This document shows, in pieces, positions 16,454-25,640 of a stretch of DNA of 64,000 nt. The stretch comes from Desulfatitalea tepidiphila (GTDB lineage Bacteria > Desulfobacterota > Desulfobacteria > Desulfobacterales > Desulfosarcinaceae). Every line of letters starts with the position of its first letter. Within the stretch, counting starts at the first letter, position 1. The DNA lies in the NCBI RefSeq assembly GCF_001293685.1, contig NZ_BCAG01000003.1:124001-188000 (forward strand). Direction: 5' to 3'. A model generated the notes under the pieces. The model was not told the DNA's origin. It made no database searches and saw only the letters and a list, made by a program, of their open reading frames with translations. A program made the position numbers and the translations under genes.

Positions 16454-16693
16454 CCTTCCTTTGAATCAAACGTTATAGGTACAACGACAATACCAACCTC
16501 TTGCCAGTCTGTCCGGCAGGATATGCGCGAAACTTCCTTTTGATCGATCGTCGGATGATGGCTGCTGCTTGCGGCAACATTGATATCGGCACCTTTCGTT
16601 GATGGTGCCGCCGAGCGGAAAGAAAGTTGTGAACATTCCGCTGAACATGATTTGCAGAACCGAGTCATAGCATTTGCGAAAAGGAGGCAATTC

Positions 16694-17761
16694 ATGAAAA
16701 AATCATTTAAGGTCGGTTGCTTGTCCATTTTGCTGATCACATCTGGCGCATTTCTACTTCATGCCGCTGGCAAACCCACGGTGGCAAACGATCTGGAAAA
16801 ACTGGGCATGCACCTTTACAAGGACAAGAACCTGTCGCTCAATCAGAATCAATCCTGTCAGACCTGCCACCACCCCCTGGCCGGTTTCGCCGACCGCTCC
16901 AATTTTCTGCATCCCTACGACAAGGTGGTTTCCCTTGGATCGGACGGGGTGAGCCTGGGTGGACGCAATGCCCCCACGTCGGCCTATGCCTGCTTCAGCC
17001 CCATCCGTTATCAGGATGAGACGACTGGGGAATGGTTCGGCGGCATGTTCTGGGACGGACGGGCCACCGGTGAAACCTTGGGCGACCCGCTGGCCGAGCA
17101 GGCCCAGGGGCCGCCGCTGAATCCGGTGGAGATGGCCATGCCCAGCATCGATGCCATCATGACCGTCATCGAGGCATCGACCTACTACCCATTGTGGAAA
17201 AAGGTCTATGGCCCGATTACGGATCAAGAGGTCGCTTGGGTGAATTTCGCCGATGCCGTGGCCGCTTACGAGCGTTCGGCGGACGTGACCAAATTCAACT
17301 CCAAATTCGACGTGGCACCGGGGCAGTTTACGGGCGCCGAAAACAGAGGCTATGTGCTTTTCCAAACCAATTGTGCCTCCTGCCATTCCGCCACGCCCAT
17401 GTACGCGGCGCCAGAGGCCCTGTTCACCACCTACGGCTATGCCAATATCGGCGTGCCGGCCAATACCGCTGTCCCTTCACCGGATCTGGGACTTGGGGGA
17501 GAGCTTGGCGATACAAGCCAGAACGGAAAATTCAAGATTCCTACCCTGCGCAACATTGCCGTGACCGCGCCATATTCTCACAACGGCGGGTTCCCGACGC
17601 TTTATGACATGGTCTCCTTTATCAACGACAGAAGTGGATTCGGGGCTCCGGATGTTTCCGAAAACGTAGTTGATGGGACGGTGATCGGCGACTTGGGATT
17701 GTCAGAAGAAGACATCGCCGACTTGATCGCCTTTTTGAATACGTTGACTGATGATTATTAG
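16694..17761 (+). CDS. di-heme cytochrome c peroxidase
   Basis: The 355-residue protein has a signal peptide (about 1-25) and two c-type heme sites, C55QTCH59 and C-A-S-C-H near 227-231. It matches the bacterial CcpA/MauG family: LGMHLYKDKNLS near the start, FWDGRATGETLGDPL in the middle, and IPTLRNIAVTAPYSHNGGFPTL near the end. It should reduce hydrogen peroxide in the periplasm using electrons from a small cytochrome. AAGGAGG lies just before the ATG. It is a single-gene unit with a strong terminator behind it. Confidence 0.93.
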   Translation: MKKSFKVGCLSILLITSGAFLLHAAGKPTVANDLEKLGMHLYKDKNLSLNQNQSCQTCHHPLAGFADRSNFLHPYDKVVSLGSDGVSLGGRNAPTSAYACFSPIRYQDETTGEWFGGMFWDGRATGETLGDPLAEQAQGPPLNPVEMAMPSIDAIMTVIEASTYYPLWKKVYGPITDQEVAWVNFADAVAAYERSADVTKFNSKFDVAPGQFTGAENRGYVLFQTNCASCHSATPMYAAPEALFTTYGYANIGVPANTAVPSPDLGLGGELGDTSQNGKFKIPTLRNIAVTAPYSHNGGFPTLYDMVSFINDRSGFGAPDVSENVVDGTVIGDLGLSEEDIADLIAFLNTLTDDY

Positions 17762-17820
17762 GTCGCCGAAAAAATGATAGACTCCTGCTTCCCTTCAGAA
17801 CACGAACGGGAAACGGATCG

Positions 17821-17852
17821 GGTGGGGAGGTTCGCATCTCCCCACCATTTTT
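17821..17852 (+). terminator. rho-independent terminator after the peroxidase gene
   Basis: GGTGGGGAG (17821-17829) pairs perfectly with CTCCCCACC (17838-17846) around an 8-base loop, followed by ATTTTT. It lies 60 bases after the peroxidase stop and separates that gene from the sigma factor unit. Confidence 0.88.
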
Positions 17853-17953
17853 AGTTTGCAGATGCTCGTTGAAAAAGGGAAAGATGGAAAGCACGCATCG
17901 ATTCCGGTTTGCCTTTGCTAATGGCGTGTGTGCCCTTTTCATCGTGGTGACCG

Positions 17954-18478
17954 GTGGATACACTCCACTTATGTTCGAATACGGCTTTTGGTAGTATTTC
18001 CGTGGAAACATACGAGCACTTTTATACTGAAAACAAGGTACGACTGATGGCCTACCTGATGCGGTTGACCGGGGACGCCCAGCTGTCCCTGGATCTCATG
18101 CAGGAAAGCTTTACGCGCTACCTGGCCGGATACGGGCGCAATGGCAACAACCGGCCCCTGCTGTTTACCATCGCCCGCAATGCTGCCTTGGATGCCCTTC
18201 GCAGGCACCGAGAAGAGCCGTCGGCAGATTGTGAAAGTGAGGCATCGGGCTTGGACCCGGAATGCCGGTGTATCGCAAAGGAGGCGGTCGACCGGATGTT
18301 CGCCGCGATCCGACGGCTCGACCCACTCGATCGGGAGTTGATCAGCCTGGTGGCGACCGAAGCGTTTTCCTACAAAGCGATCGGCAAGCTCCTCGACATC
18401 AGCGAGGGAAACGTGAAAATAAGGGTCCACCGGGCGCGCCTCAGACTCCGGTCGATCCTTGCCGATGGAGACAAGTGA
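17954..18478 (+). CDS. ECF-type RNA polymerase sigma factor
   Basis: The protein is about 174 residues. Region 2 spans about 20-90, with LMQESFTRYLAG and NRPLLFTIARNAALDALRR, and region 4 spans about 115-170, with LDPLDRELISLVATEAFSYKAIGKLLDISEGNVKIRVHRAR split over its helices. The start is uncertain: GTG 17954 gives the longest form and GTG 18002 also fits. Its stop shares a base with the next gene's ATG. ECF factors are usually held by a membrane anti-sigma factor encoded next door, which matches the following gene. Confidence 0.88.
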   Translation: MDTLHLCSNTAFGSISVETYEHFYTENKVRLMAYLMRLTGDAQLSLDLMQESFTRYLAGYGRNGNNRPLLFTIARNAALDALRRHREEPSADCESEASGLDPECRCIAKEAVDRMFAAIRRLDPLDRELISLVATEAFSYKAIGKLLDISEGNVKIRVHRARLRLRSILADGDK

Positions 18479-19041
18479 TGGATTTTCTTGCCAGCATGTA
18501 CATCGATAACGAGATGAATCTGGACGAAAAGCGGCGCTTCGTCGAAAGGGTCCGCGCCGATAACGAGTTCTGCGCGCTTACCCTTTCGCTGCTCGAACAG
18601 GAAAAATTGCTTCGGGAGCCGCTGATCCCGGCCGAACCGGTCCTCGAAAAAAATTGGCATCCTCCGTTGCGCCGCGTCGTATCTCGGCTGCTCAAACCCA
18701 TTGCCCTTGTCGCGGCCGGCTTTGCCGCGGCGATGCTGCTGTTTTCGACCCATCCCGCCGGCCCTGAGGCGTTGAAGGGCAGCAAGCGGTTCGTATTATT
18801 TGAGCCGGCAGCGGATCGGGTGGAGCTGGCGGGTTCATTCACCGGCTGGCAACGATTGGCCATGCGACGCATCGGTGACAGCGGCTACTGGGAGCTGAAC
18901 CTCGCCATCCCTTGGGGCGAGCACCGCTTCGTTTATATCCTCGACGGCCACCGCCGCATGGCGGACCCCACCCTGCTCGCCAGTGAAAAAGATGATTTTG
19001 GCGGGGAAAACTCCATTCTGCGCATGGAGGAACGCATATGA
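18478..19041 (+). CDS. anti-sigma-like membrane protein with C-terminal CBM48-like domain
   Basis: The 187-residue protein has a cytoplasmic helical region (1-65; starts MDFLASMYIDNEMNLDEKRRF, typical of anti-sigma N-termini), one membrane span (about 73-92), and a C-terminal domain (about 103-187). That domain looks like the glycogen-binding/isoamylase N-terminal fold: VELAGSFTGW, then YWELNLAIPWGEHRFVYILDG, then ADPT. The expected topology places the carbohydrate-binding-like domain outside the membrane. I infer that ligand binding outside could free the sigma factor. No zinc-binding HxxxCxxC is present. It overlaps both neighbours. Confidence 0.75.
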   Translation: MDFLASMYIDNEMNLDEKRRFVERVRADNEFCALTLSLLEQEKLLREPLIPAEPVLEKNWHPPLRRVVSRLLKPIALVAAGFAAAMLLFSTHPAGPEALKGSKRFVLFEPAADRVELAGSFTGWQRLAMRRIGDSGYWELNLAIPWGEHRFVYILDGHRRMADPTLLASEKDDFGGENSILRMEERI

Positions 19042-19358
19042 GACAATTGTTGCTGACGGTTGGCTGCGTGCTGCTCATGAGCGGCTGTGCCGCGCACTAC
19101 TACGAGGTCGAAGAAAATGTGTTGACCCTGTACCTGGACAAGCCGGGTGCTTCCAAAGTGTACTGGGCCTGCAGCCTGGACGGATTCCAAACCCATGAAG
19201 TATCCAAGGTGGAGGGACGGTGGACCATCGCATTGCCGGCCGTTGCACCGTTTCGATACTTCTACATTGTGGACGGACAAATCTATACGCCCTCCTGCCG
19301 ACTGCGCGAGAAAGACGATTTCGGATTTGAAAACTGCATTTTCGATCCACAGATGTAA
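19038..19358 (+). CDS. lipoprotein with CBM48-like domain
   Basis: The 106-residue protein has a lipoprotein signal with LMSGC, giving an acylated Cys at residue 17. The rest resembles the outer domain of the preceding protein: VLTLYLDKPGASKVYWACSLDGF, then WTIALPA, then FRYFYIVDGQIYTPS, ending in EKDDFGFENCIF against EKDDFGGENSIL in the neighbour. The two domains therefore probably arose by duplication. It overlaps the previous gene by four bases. It may present or pass a ligand, or a signal, to the membrane protein. Confidence 0.75.
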   Translation: MRQLLLTVGCVLLMSGCAAHYYEVEENVLTLYLDKPGASKVYWACSLDGFQTHEVSKVEGRWTIALPAVAPFRYFYIVDGQIYTPSCRLREKDDFGFENCIFDPQM

Positions 19359-19418
19359 CTTTTTCCCCTCAGGGTAGTTCTAATGGCATACGATCAGTTA
19401 CTTCTGGAAGGAGGCGGT

Positions 19419-20297
19419 ATGAAAAAAAATTTACTCATTGCCTTGTTGTTGTCCTGCTTCACAACGTTGGCCATTGCCGAAGAAAACCAGGGGTTCTCTC
19501 AGCAGGCCATGCAAAGCATCGAGCAGCAGGCACGGGAAATGAACGCCTACGGTGTGCCCGAGGCTAAAGCCCGGCAGATGCTGACCCAAATGGTTCAAAA
19601 CCGCTATGAGAGCCGTATTATGAATCAGGCGCGGCAAGAAGTCGTCAACGCCGCAAAGGCGGGACTGCCCACCGAACCGGTAATGAACAAGGCACTGGAA
19701 GGCATTGCCAAGAAAGCCAGTCCTCAGGAGGTCGTCGCGGCCATGCAGGCTGTGCGTAGTCGCTACGCCCAAGCCGATCAGTTGGCCAGATCGCTGTCCA
19801 GGGATCCCAAGAACATCGGTCAGATGACGCACGCCCTGGCCGACAGCTTGGCCGCGGGGATGAGATTTTCGGAGTTGGAAGCGGTGAAAAGCCAACTGCA
19901 AACCCGGCAACAGCAGCAAACGCAGAACCAGGCTCAAAACGAGGCGCTGGCCTTACAGACCATGCAGACCGTGCGCGCCATGGCCCGGCTGGGTATCCGC
20001 TCCAATGATGTGGCCGACACCATTTGCCAGGCCCTGAGAAACCAATATACGGAAAGGCAGATGGAGCAGATGCGCCACCAGGTGGCCGAACAGTCTCACC
20101 AAATGTCGCGACAGCAGATGGCCGATCAATTCGGCACCGGCCGCAAAGGCAGTGATGCCGGCCAAGGCGGCATGGGCGGTGGTTCCGGAGCGGGGGCAGG
20201 AGGATCCGGTGGTGGAGGATCCGGTGGTGGTGGCTCTGGTGGCGGTGGCGGTGGCGGTGGCGGAGGTTCCGGAGGAGGCGGCGGGGGCGGCAGATAA
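19419..20297 (+). CDS. secreted Gln-rich protein with Gly/Ser tail
   Basis: The 292-residue protein has a signal peptide (about 1-20, cut after AIA) and a helical, Gln- and Met-rich body (about 21-250) of repeated short helices such as GVPEAKARQMLTQMV and GIRSNDVADTICQALRNQY. A tail of about 40 residues is almost entirely Gly and Ser. It belongs to no family I recognise. The ATG at 19419 follows GGAAGGAGGCGG. Position and direction suggest it is a target or structural output of the sigma-factor unit. The tail could be a flexible anchor or an aggregation-prone segment. Confidence 0.7.
   Translation: MKKNLLIALLLSCFTTLAIAEENQGFSQQAMQSIEQQAREMNAYGVPEAKARQMLTQMVQNRYESRIMNQARQEVVNAAKAGLPTEPVMNKALEGIAKKASPQEVVAAMQAVRSRYAQADQLARSLSRDPKNIGQMTHALADSLAAGMRFSELEAVKSQLQTRQQQQTQNQAQNEALALQTMQTVRAMARLGIRSNDVADTICQALRNQYTERQMEQMRHQVAEQSHQMSRQQMADQFGTGRKGSDAGQGGMGGGSGAGAGGSGGGGSGGGGSGGGGGGGGGGSGGGGGGGR
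20185..20294 (+). repeat. GGN-rich low-complexity tract
   Basis: About 110 bases of repeated GGT/GGC/GGA/TCC codons encode the Gly/Ser tail of the preceding gene. Such a tract is prone to length change by slippage. Confidence 0.7.
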
Positions 20298-20875
20298 TCG
20301 ACATCGGCCGAAGACAGTGCATGCTTTTCACCGATTCCTTGGACTGTGCGCTTTTCTTGCGCCCTGCTGCTTACTGAAAAACCGATCCGACGGTCGTACG
20401 ATGCCAAGGGATATGGAGGGGTGATGGATGCCCGTCAGAGATGGCTGGCGGAAAGGGAATAATGAAGGTGGTGTGTTGACAATTAATCCCGACTGGGTCG
20501 CCAAAGGCTTTGGTTGCTTCACGGTGCTTCCCTCTTAAACAATGGATACAGCCAAAAATGACTCGGGTTGCTTCTAAGGCTGGGCGTTGGGTACCCCGGT
20601 AATTGGGTGGTGAAACGGATGAATTAAGAAGGATTATGGGCGTCCAAATTGGCATGATTCTGTGCGAGAACCTGTGTAAAAAAATTTACCAAAAAATTTA
20701 AAGGGGATACAGAATTGACACTGTAATCCCTTTCTTTGTGTTTGAATGATAGCCGTGTCCACCGAATTCGTGATACTAAAAACTTTTAGACATCCGATAT
20801 GTCTTTCTGATAGATGTGCTGCCTTTTGAAAAACATGGATGTCCATTGTTATCACATGAAGGACGCTCATTCCAC
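20298..20875. other. long intergenic region without a supported gene
   Basis: No coding region is convincing. An imperfect hairpin near 20701-20732 (AAGGGGATACAG with CTGTAATCCCTT), followed by a T-rich stretch, may end transcription. A small hairpin, AGACAT with ATGTCT, occurs near 20788-20804, upstream of the next gene. Confidence 0.4.
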
Positions 20876-23227
20876 ATGAACCCTTTTTCATACGCCGATG
20901 GTGGCGGTGATGATTTGATAGATAAAAACAACAATAAACGGGTGCCCGCAGACCGCGAGCAATATCTGCAGACCATTATTGAGACCACTGCTGACGGATT
21001 CTGGGTGGTTGATACCGCTGGCCATATTGTTGAGGTCAATGAGGCGTATTGCCGTATGTCGGGCTATACGCGGAATGAAATCATAGGCCTTCGCATCCGT
21101 GATCTGGAGGCGGAAGAAACGTCCGAGGACACGGCAAACCGTATCCAGCGTATTGTTTCCAATGGCTTCGAGCTCTTCAGAACCCGTCACCGCCGCAAGG
21201 ATGGCAGTCTATTTCCCATCGAGATGTCCGTCACGTGGGTTGATTTCAATGGAGGACGCCTGGTCTGTTTCGGGCGTGACCTGACGGAGCGCAATAGGGC
21301 CGAAGCAGTGCTGGAGGAGGAACGCCGGCGCCTGGAGAACATATTAGAAGGAACGAACGTTGGCACCTGGGAGTGGAATGCGCAGACAGGCGAAGTCGTT
21401 TTTAACGAGCGCTGGGCGCAAATGGTGGGTTACACTTTGGAAGAACTTTCGCCCATATCCATAGAGACATGGGAACGGCTTGTCCATCCGGAGGATTCGA
21501 AAATCAGTCGGGATCGGCTATCCAGGCATTTTGCCGGCGAGTTGGATCATTATGAATGTGAAGCCCGCATGAGGCACAAGGCGGGCCATTGGGTCTGGGT
21601 GCTGGACCGAGGCAAAGTCAGTGTCCGGACAGATGACGGGCAACCGCTGCTCATGCAGGGCACCCACCAGGACATTACCGAGCGAAAACGGGCCGAAGAA
21701 GCGCTGAGGGTGAGCGAAGAACGCTTCCGTCTGCTCTCCGACGTGACCATGGAAGGGATCATCATCCACAAAAACGGGTTGGCCAAAGACGTGAACGCCT
21801 CCCTGGCGAAACTCCTCGGTTACCAAAGGGAAGATCTGCTCGGTAAAAATTTTCTCGAGTTCGCTGTCCATCCGGATGACCGGAAGATCGTTTTGGAAAA
21901 CATCGTCAAGAACTATGCGCGTCCTTACGTCGTCAGGGGAGTGAAACAAAACGGGGAACTGTTTTTCGCCGAACTCGAGGCGCGTGATTTCCATTTCGAA
22001 GGTGATGTGCTGCGCGTGGCGGCCGTGCGTGACGTTACGGAGCGCGTCAAGATGCACGAGGCGCTTCGGCAAAGCGAAGATCGGTATCGCGATCTGTTCG
22101 AAAATGTTTCCGATTTTCTCTATTTTCATGATCTACAAGGAAACTTCATCGAGGCGAATTTATCTTTTAAACAAGTGTGCGGCCTCAAAGACGTGTGCAA
22201 AACCAACGTCAGAGACCTGATTCCCGAGGATGTTCGGCCAGGCTTCAGTCAGTATTTGGAAAGGATCATTAAACATAAAAAGGACGAGGGACACTTGAAG
22301 CTGATGACCGAAAAAGGTCGCATCATCGTTGTCGAATACAAAAATTCGCTCGTTTGCGATGCGGATGGACATCCGGTCGGGGTGAGGGGGTCGGCAAGGG
22401 ACATTACCGCTAAACTTCAGGCCGAAAAGGAGCGCCGTCAAGTAGAGGCCCAGTTGCGTCAAGTGCACAAAATTGAAGCGATGGGCATCATGGCCGGCGC
22501 CGTCGCCCACCACTATAATAACCTGCTCATGGCCGTCATGGGAAACCTGGAGATGGCAATCGAAGAGATGCCATCTGAAGCGAAGTGTTCCGAAAAATTG
22601 GCGCAAGCATTTTTCGCAGCCCGCCGGGCGGCCAAACTGGGCGAAAAGATGTTGACCTATCTCGGTCAAACGGTGGTCCAACGTGAGCTTCAGGACCTTT
22701 GCGAGATTTGCCGTAAATCACTGCCGGAACTGCTGACTGAACTGCCTGCAGTTACAGCCCTGGAGGCCGATCTGCCAGAGCCGGGTCCGATGGTGTATGC
22801 GAACGCGGACCAACTTCGCCAGTTGTTGAGCAACCTTCTGATCAACGCCGTGGAGGCATCGGGGCAAAAGAGCCATCCCGTGTCGGTAATCGTCCGCAAG
22901 GTTTCTGCCACCCAGATTTCCGCCGTCCACCGTTGGCCGGTGGAGTTTCTGCCTGAGTCAGACGGTTATGCCTGCCTGGAGGTGGCGGATCGTGGGGCAG
23001 GTATCGCGAAAGACACCATTGAAAAAATCTTCGATCCATTCTTTTCGACCAAGTTTACCGGTCGGGGACTGGGATTGGCCGTGGCACTTGGCATTGCAAA
23101 AGCGCACGGAGGTTGCATTGCGGTGAAAAGCATACCAGAAAGGGGAAGCGTCTTCTCAGTGTTCCTGCCATTGTCGGAAAATGGTGCTTCAGACCAGCGT
23201 ACTTCAGAAAGATTCACCCTTCCATAA
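20876..23227 (+). CDS. multi-PAS sensor histidine kinase
   Basis: From ATG 20876 the protein is 783 residues. It has four PAS domains, at about 25-145, 150-270, 275-390 and 395-515, each followed by a PAC-like end (GRDLTERNRAE, GTHQDITERKRAE, AVRDVTERVK, GSARDITAKLQAE). The kinase region has the H box GAVAHHYNNLLMAVMGNLEMA, where AHDFNN is more usual, and an ATPase domain with NLLINAVEAS, DRGAGI and GRGLGLAVALGIA. There are no membrane spans, so it should be cytoplasmic. A GTG at 20816 would add 20 residues. No response regulator is adjacent. Confidence 0.88.
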   Translation: MNPFSYADGGGDDLIDKNNNKRVPADREQYLQTIIETTADGFWVVDTAGHIVEVNEAYCRMSGYTRNEIIGLRIRDLEAEETSEDTANRIQRIVSNGFELFRTRHRRKDGSLFPIEMSVTWVDFNGGRLVCFGRDLTERNRAEAVLEEERRRLENILEGTNVGTWEWNAQTGEVVFNERWAQMVGYTLEELSPISIETWERLVHPEDSKISRDRLSRHFAGELDHYECEARMRHKAGHWVWVLDRGKVSVRTDDGQPLLMQGTHQDITERKRAEEALRVSEERFRLLSDVTMEGIIIHKNGLAKDVNASLAKLLGYQREDLLGKNFLEFAVHPDDRKIVLENIVKNYARPYVVRGVKQNGELFFAELEARDFHFEGDVLRVAAVRDVTERVKMHEALRQSEDRYRDLFENVSDFLYFHDLQGNFIEANLSFKQVCGLKDVCKTNVRDLIPEDVRPGFSQYLERIIKHKKDEGHLKLMTEKGRIIVVEYKNSLVCDADGHPVGVRGSARDITAKLQAEKERRQVEAQLRQVHKIEAMGIMAGAVAHHYNNLLMAVMGNLEMAIEEMPSEAKCSEKLAQAFFAARRAAKLGEKMLTYLGQTVVQRELQDLCEICRKSLPELLTELPAVTALEADLPEPGPMVYANADQLRQLLSNLLINAVEASGQKSHPVSVIVRKVSATQISAVHRWPVEFLPESDGYACLEVADRGAGIAKDTIEKIFDPFFSTKFTGRGLGLAVALGIAKAHGGCIAVKSIPERGSVFSVFLPLSENGASDQRTSERFTLP

Positions 23228-23275
23228 TATAACCGGCGATCCGGGCAGGTCCGCTCCGCCGGCTGGCAAGTCTGT

Positions 23276-24895
23276 TCAGAAACCCAGGGGGAATCGCCCG
23301 GTGGTATCCGGCAGGGGGGCTTCCGGGAACTGCGTGTCCGGTCCAATTCCTCCGGCCTGCAGCACGCTGCATAGTGCCCGGACCACCTGAGGATCGAAAC
23401 GCGATCCGGCGCCGCGCTGCAGTTCGGCCACGGCCTCGTCGGCGGGGTGCCGGGGCATGCCCGGCCGCCCGGCGATCATGGTTTCCAGGGCGTCGCAGGC
23501 GGTCAGGATGCGCGCCCCGATGGGGATGGCTTCTCCCTTGAGGCCGTCGGGATAGCCGGAACCGTCGTAGTGTTCGTGGTGGTGCCGAATCATGGGCACC
23601 AGTTCGTCGAGGAACAGCAGGGGCTCCAGGATGCGCGCCCCGATTACGGGGTGGAGCCGGATCTGACCCATTTCCCGGGGAGTCAGCCGTCCGAGCCGGG
23701 CCAGGATTTTGTCGGTCATGCCGATTTTGCCGATGTCGTGCAGCAGTCCGGCGTGGTAGAGCAGATCCGCCTGCCGGGGCGTGAGTCCCATCGCCAGCGC
23801 GGTGCGGCGGGCGTAGATCCCGACGTTGAGGGAGTGGCCGTGGGTCACGACATCCTTGGCCTCCAGGGCCATCACCAATCCTTCAACGGTCTGGCGGAAG
23901 GTGTCCAGCATGCGCGCATCGTAACACCGGGCCCGGAGCAGCGAAATGGCCCCCTGCTCGCCCAGCACCTGGAGAAAATCCATGTCACGGGGGGTGAGGC
24001 GGCGCGGGCCGCTGAAATAGACCGCCAGAATGCCGACGATGTTGGCGTCGATTTCAAAGCAGAGCCCCACCACCGTGCGGATGTGCTGCTTGCCGAGTCC
24101 TTGCGGATCCGGAATCCGCTCGTCCGCATGGGCATCCTCGATGATGACGGTGCGGCCCGGCGCGGGATCGAAGATTTTCACCAGGGCGGCATAGTCCACC
24201 GCCGCCAGGCTGCGGAAGGCGAATCCGTGGCTGACCTTGGCTTCGATGCGCCGCCCGGTGGTATCGATGATCCAGTAGATGCATCCCGCGGCCGACAGCA
24301 GGTCGGTGATCTGGCTTACGATGCCTTGCAGGATGGCGGCGGTGTCGTTGCCTGCGTGGACGGCCCGGCTGACATTGCGGAACGTCTTGATGTAGCGGTC
24401 CGGGACCATGGTGTCGCGGATGGCCTGGGCGCACTGCCGGCCCAGGATCGTCAGAAACCCCAGATCTTCTTCCGTCGGCGCGACTGGACCTCCAAAATGA
24501 AGCCGTAAGGCCATGTGACAATCGGGCAGAATCCGGAAGGGCACCTCGATGATCGCGGCCACCCCTTCGGCCGCGACGGCATCGGGATATTGCGTGCGCG
24601 GGTCCGTTTGGACATCATGGATGACCAGCGGACCTTCTGCATAGATGCGGCGGAGGGGTTGCTGCACCGTCACCGCACCCTTTTTCAGATAGGCGGCACT
24701 CAGTCCGACCGATGCCCGCAGGCGCAATTCGTTCGAGGGCAGTTGCAGAACCCGCAGAGTACCACCCTTGGCGTGAAAGAGGTCCACCGCGGCGGTGAGG
24801 ATACGCTGGAGCAGTTCATCGATGGAGTCGACGGCCTCGGCGGCCCTGGAAATGTCCGCAAGGATCTGAAAGGGATGGCAGGCGTGGTCAAGCAT
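23276..24895 (-). CDS. GAF-GAF-HD-GYP cyclic-di-GMP phosphodiesterase
   Basis: The 539-residue protein has two GAF-like domains (about 15-150 and 165-310) and a C-terminal HD-GYP domain (about 335-515). The HD-GYP motifs are clear: HAGLLHDIGKIGM, then RLHPVIGARIL, then HHHEHYDGSGYPDGLKG, then ACDALETM. Such enzymes hydrolyse cyclic di-GMP. The second half of the domain is slightly unusual in its final helices (HPADEAVAELQRGAGSRFDPQVV), but this is within the normal range. It is cytoplasmic. It faces the multi-PAS kinase gene across a 48-base gap. Confidence 0.9.
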   Translation of the reverse strand: MLDHACHPFQILADISRAAEAVDSIDELLQRILTAAVDLFHAKGGTLRVLQLPSNELRLRASVGLSAAYLKKGAVTVQQPLRRIYAEGPLVIHDVQTDPRTQYPDAVAAEGVAAIIEVPFRILPDCHMALRLHFGGPVAPTEEDLGFLTILGRQCAQAIRDTMVPDRYIKTFRNVSRAVHAGNDTAAILQGIVSQITDLLSAAGCIYWIIDTTGRRIEAKVSHGFAFRSLAAVDYAALVKIFDPAPGRTVIIEDAHADERIPDPQGLGKQHIRTVVGLCFEIDANIVGILAVYFSGPRRLTPRDMDFLQVLGEQGAISLLRARCYDARMLDTFRQTVEGLVMALEAKDVVTHGHSLNVGIYARRTALAMGLTPRQADLLYHAGLLHDIGKIGMTDKILARLGRLTPREMGQIRLHPVIGARILEPLLFLDELVPMIRHHHEHYDGSGYPDGLKGEAIPIGARILTACDALETMIAGRPGMPRHPADEAVAELQRGAGSRFDPQVVRALCSVLQAGGIGPDTQFPEAPLPDTTGRFPLGF

Positions 24896-24930
24896 ACGGT
24901 CGGCCTTGCGCCGGCATCAGGCGCGGGGTT

Positions 24931-25479
24931 TCAGGTCCACAGGTAAAGAAAACAGCCGGCATAAATCAAGGTGGCGATGGCGCACACTACCATTTTGACC
25001 CGGGAGAGGCCGGCGGCGGCCTGAACCGCAGTATAACCTACGGACAGGGCGTAGACCGCGGCCACCAGGGCCGCTGCCCCGCTCAATACATTCGGTGACA
25101 CCTGGAGCCGGGCCGCGAAAGGCGCCAGGGGCCATGCCGCGATGGCGGCGGCGCCGAGATTGAGATAGGGCGGCAGGAATTGCGGGCATCCTCCCAGCGC
25201 CCGGCAGAATACCCAGATGAACAGGGCCGCTGCACCGTGCACCAGGAAGGCTACCGAAACGCCCACCATGACGACCAGCATCGCGTTGTAAGGGCTATCG
25301 GACACCCCGCTGCGGGCCAGCACCTCCGAGCTGAAATAAAGTGAGGCGGCCCCGTAGATCAGGCCCAGCACCATGACATTGATCACCGTGTAGCGCAAGG
25401 AGCGTTGTCGATTCATCATGTCGGCATAGACGCCGCCGTCCAGCCGCAGGAGACGCTTCATGTCGTCCAGATAGGACAT
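24931..25479 (-). CDS. Yip1-like integral membrane protein
   Basis: From ATG 25479, which follows GGAGG, the protein is 182 residues. A short cytoplasmic start (MSYLDDMKRLLRLDGGVYADM) leads to five predicted membrane spans. The length and layout resemble the Yip1/YIF1-like bacterial membrane family. Function is unknown. It lies between the HD-GYP gene and the symporter gene on the same strand. The hairpin at 25533-25560 separates it from the symporter, so it is probably transcribed separately or at reduced level. Confidence 0.55.
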   Translation of the reverse strand: MSYLDDMKRLLRLDGGVYADMMNRQRSLRYTVINVMVLGLIYGAASLYFSSEVLARSGVSDSPYNAMLVVMVGVSVAFLVHGAAALFIWVFCRALGGCPQFLPPYLNLGAAAIAAWPLAPFAARLQVSPNVLSGAAALVAAVYALSVGYTAVQAAAGLSRVKMVVCAIATLIYAGCFLYLWT

Positions 25480-25532
25480 AGGTGCTTTTTCCTCCATGCA
25501 GACCACCGGGTTTACGGCGGTTATGAAAAGGG

Positions 25533-25560
25533 CAAAGGGGAGGTCGGAACCTCCCCTTTG
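25533..25560 (-). terminator. hairpin after the symporter gene
   Basis: CAAAGGGGAGGT (25533-25544) pairs perfectly with ACCTCCCCTTTG (25549-25560) around a 4-base loop. On the minus strand it follows the symporter stop by about 80 bases and is followed by a weak pyrimidine tail (CCCTTTT). Confidence 0.65.
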
Positions 25561-25640
25561 CTGCGGAACGCCGGGCACAGGAGCGTTCATTCATCAACAA
25601 TCAATAACGACATAATAATAACCGTTTGGTACCCTCATCG

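Noticed and set aside
20126-20407. Proline-rich minus-strand frame
   Set aside because: It is the complement of the Gly/Ser tract of the secreted protein gene.
23447-24508. A 353-residue plus-strand frame opposite the HD-GYP gene
   Set aside because: It lies wholly antisense to a gene with clear catalytic motifs and has low-complexity composition typical of GC-rich shadows.
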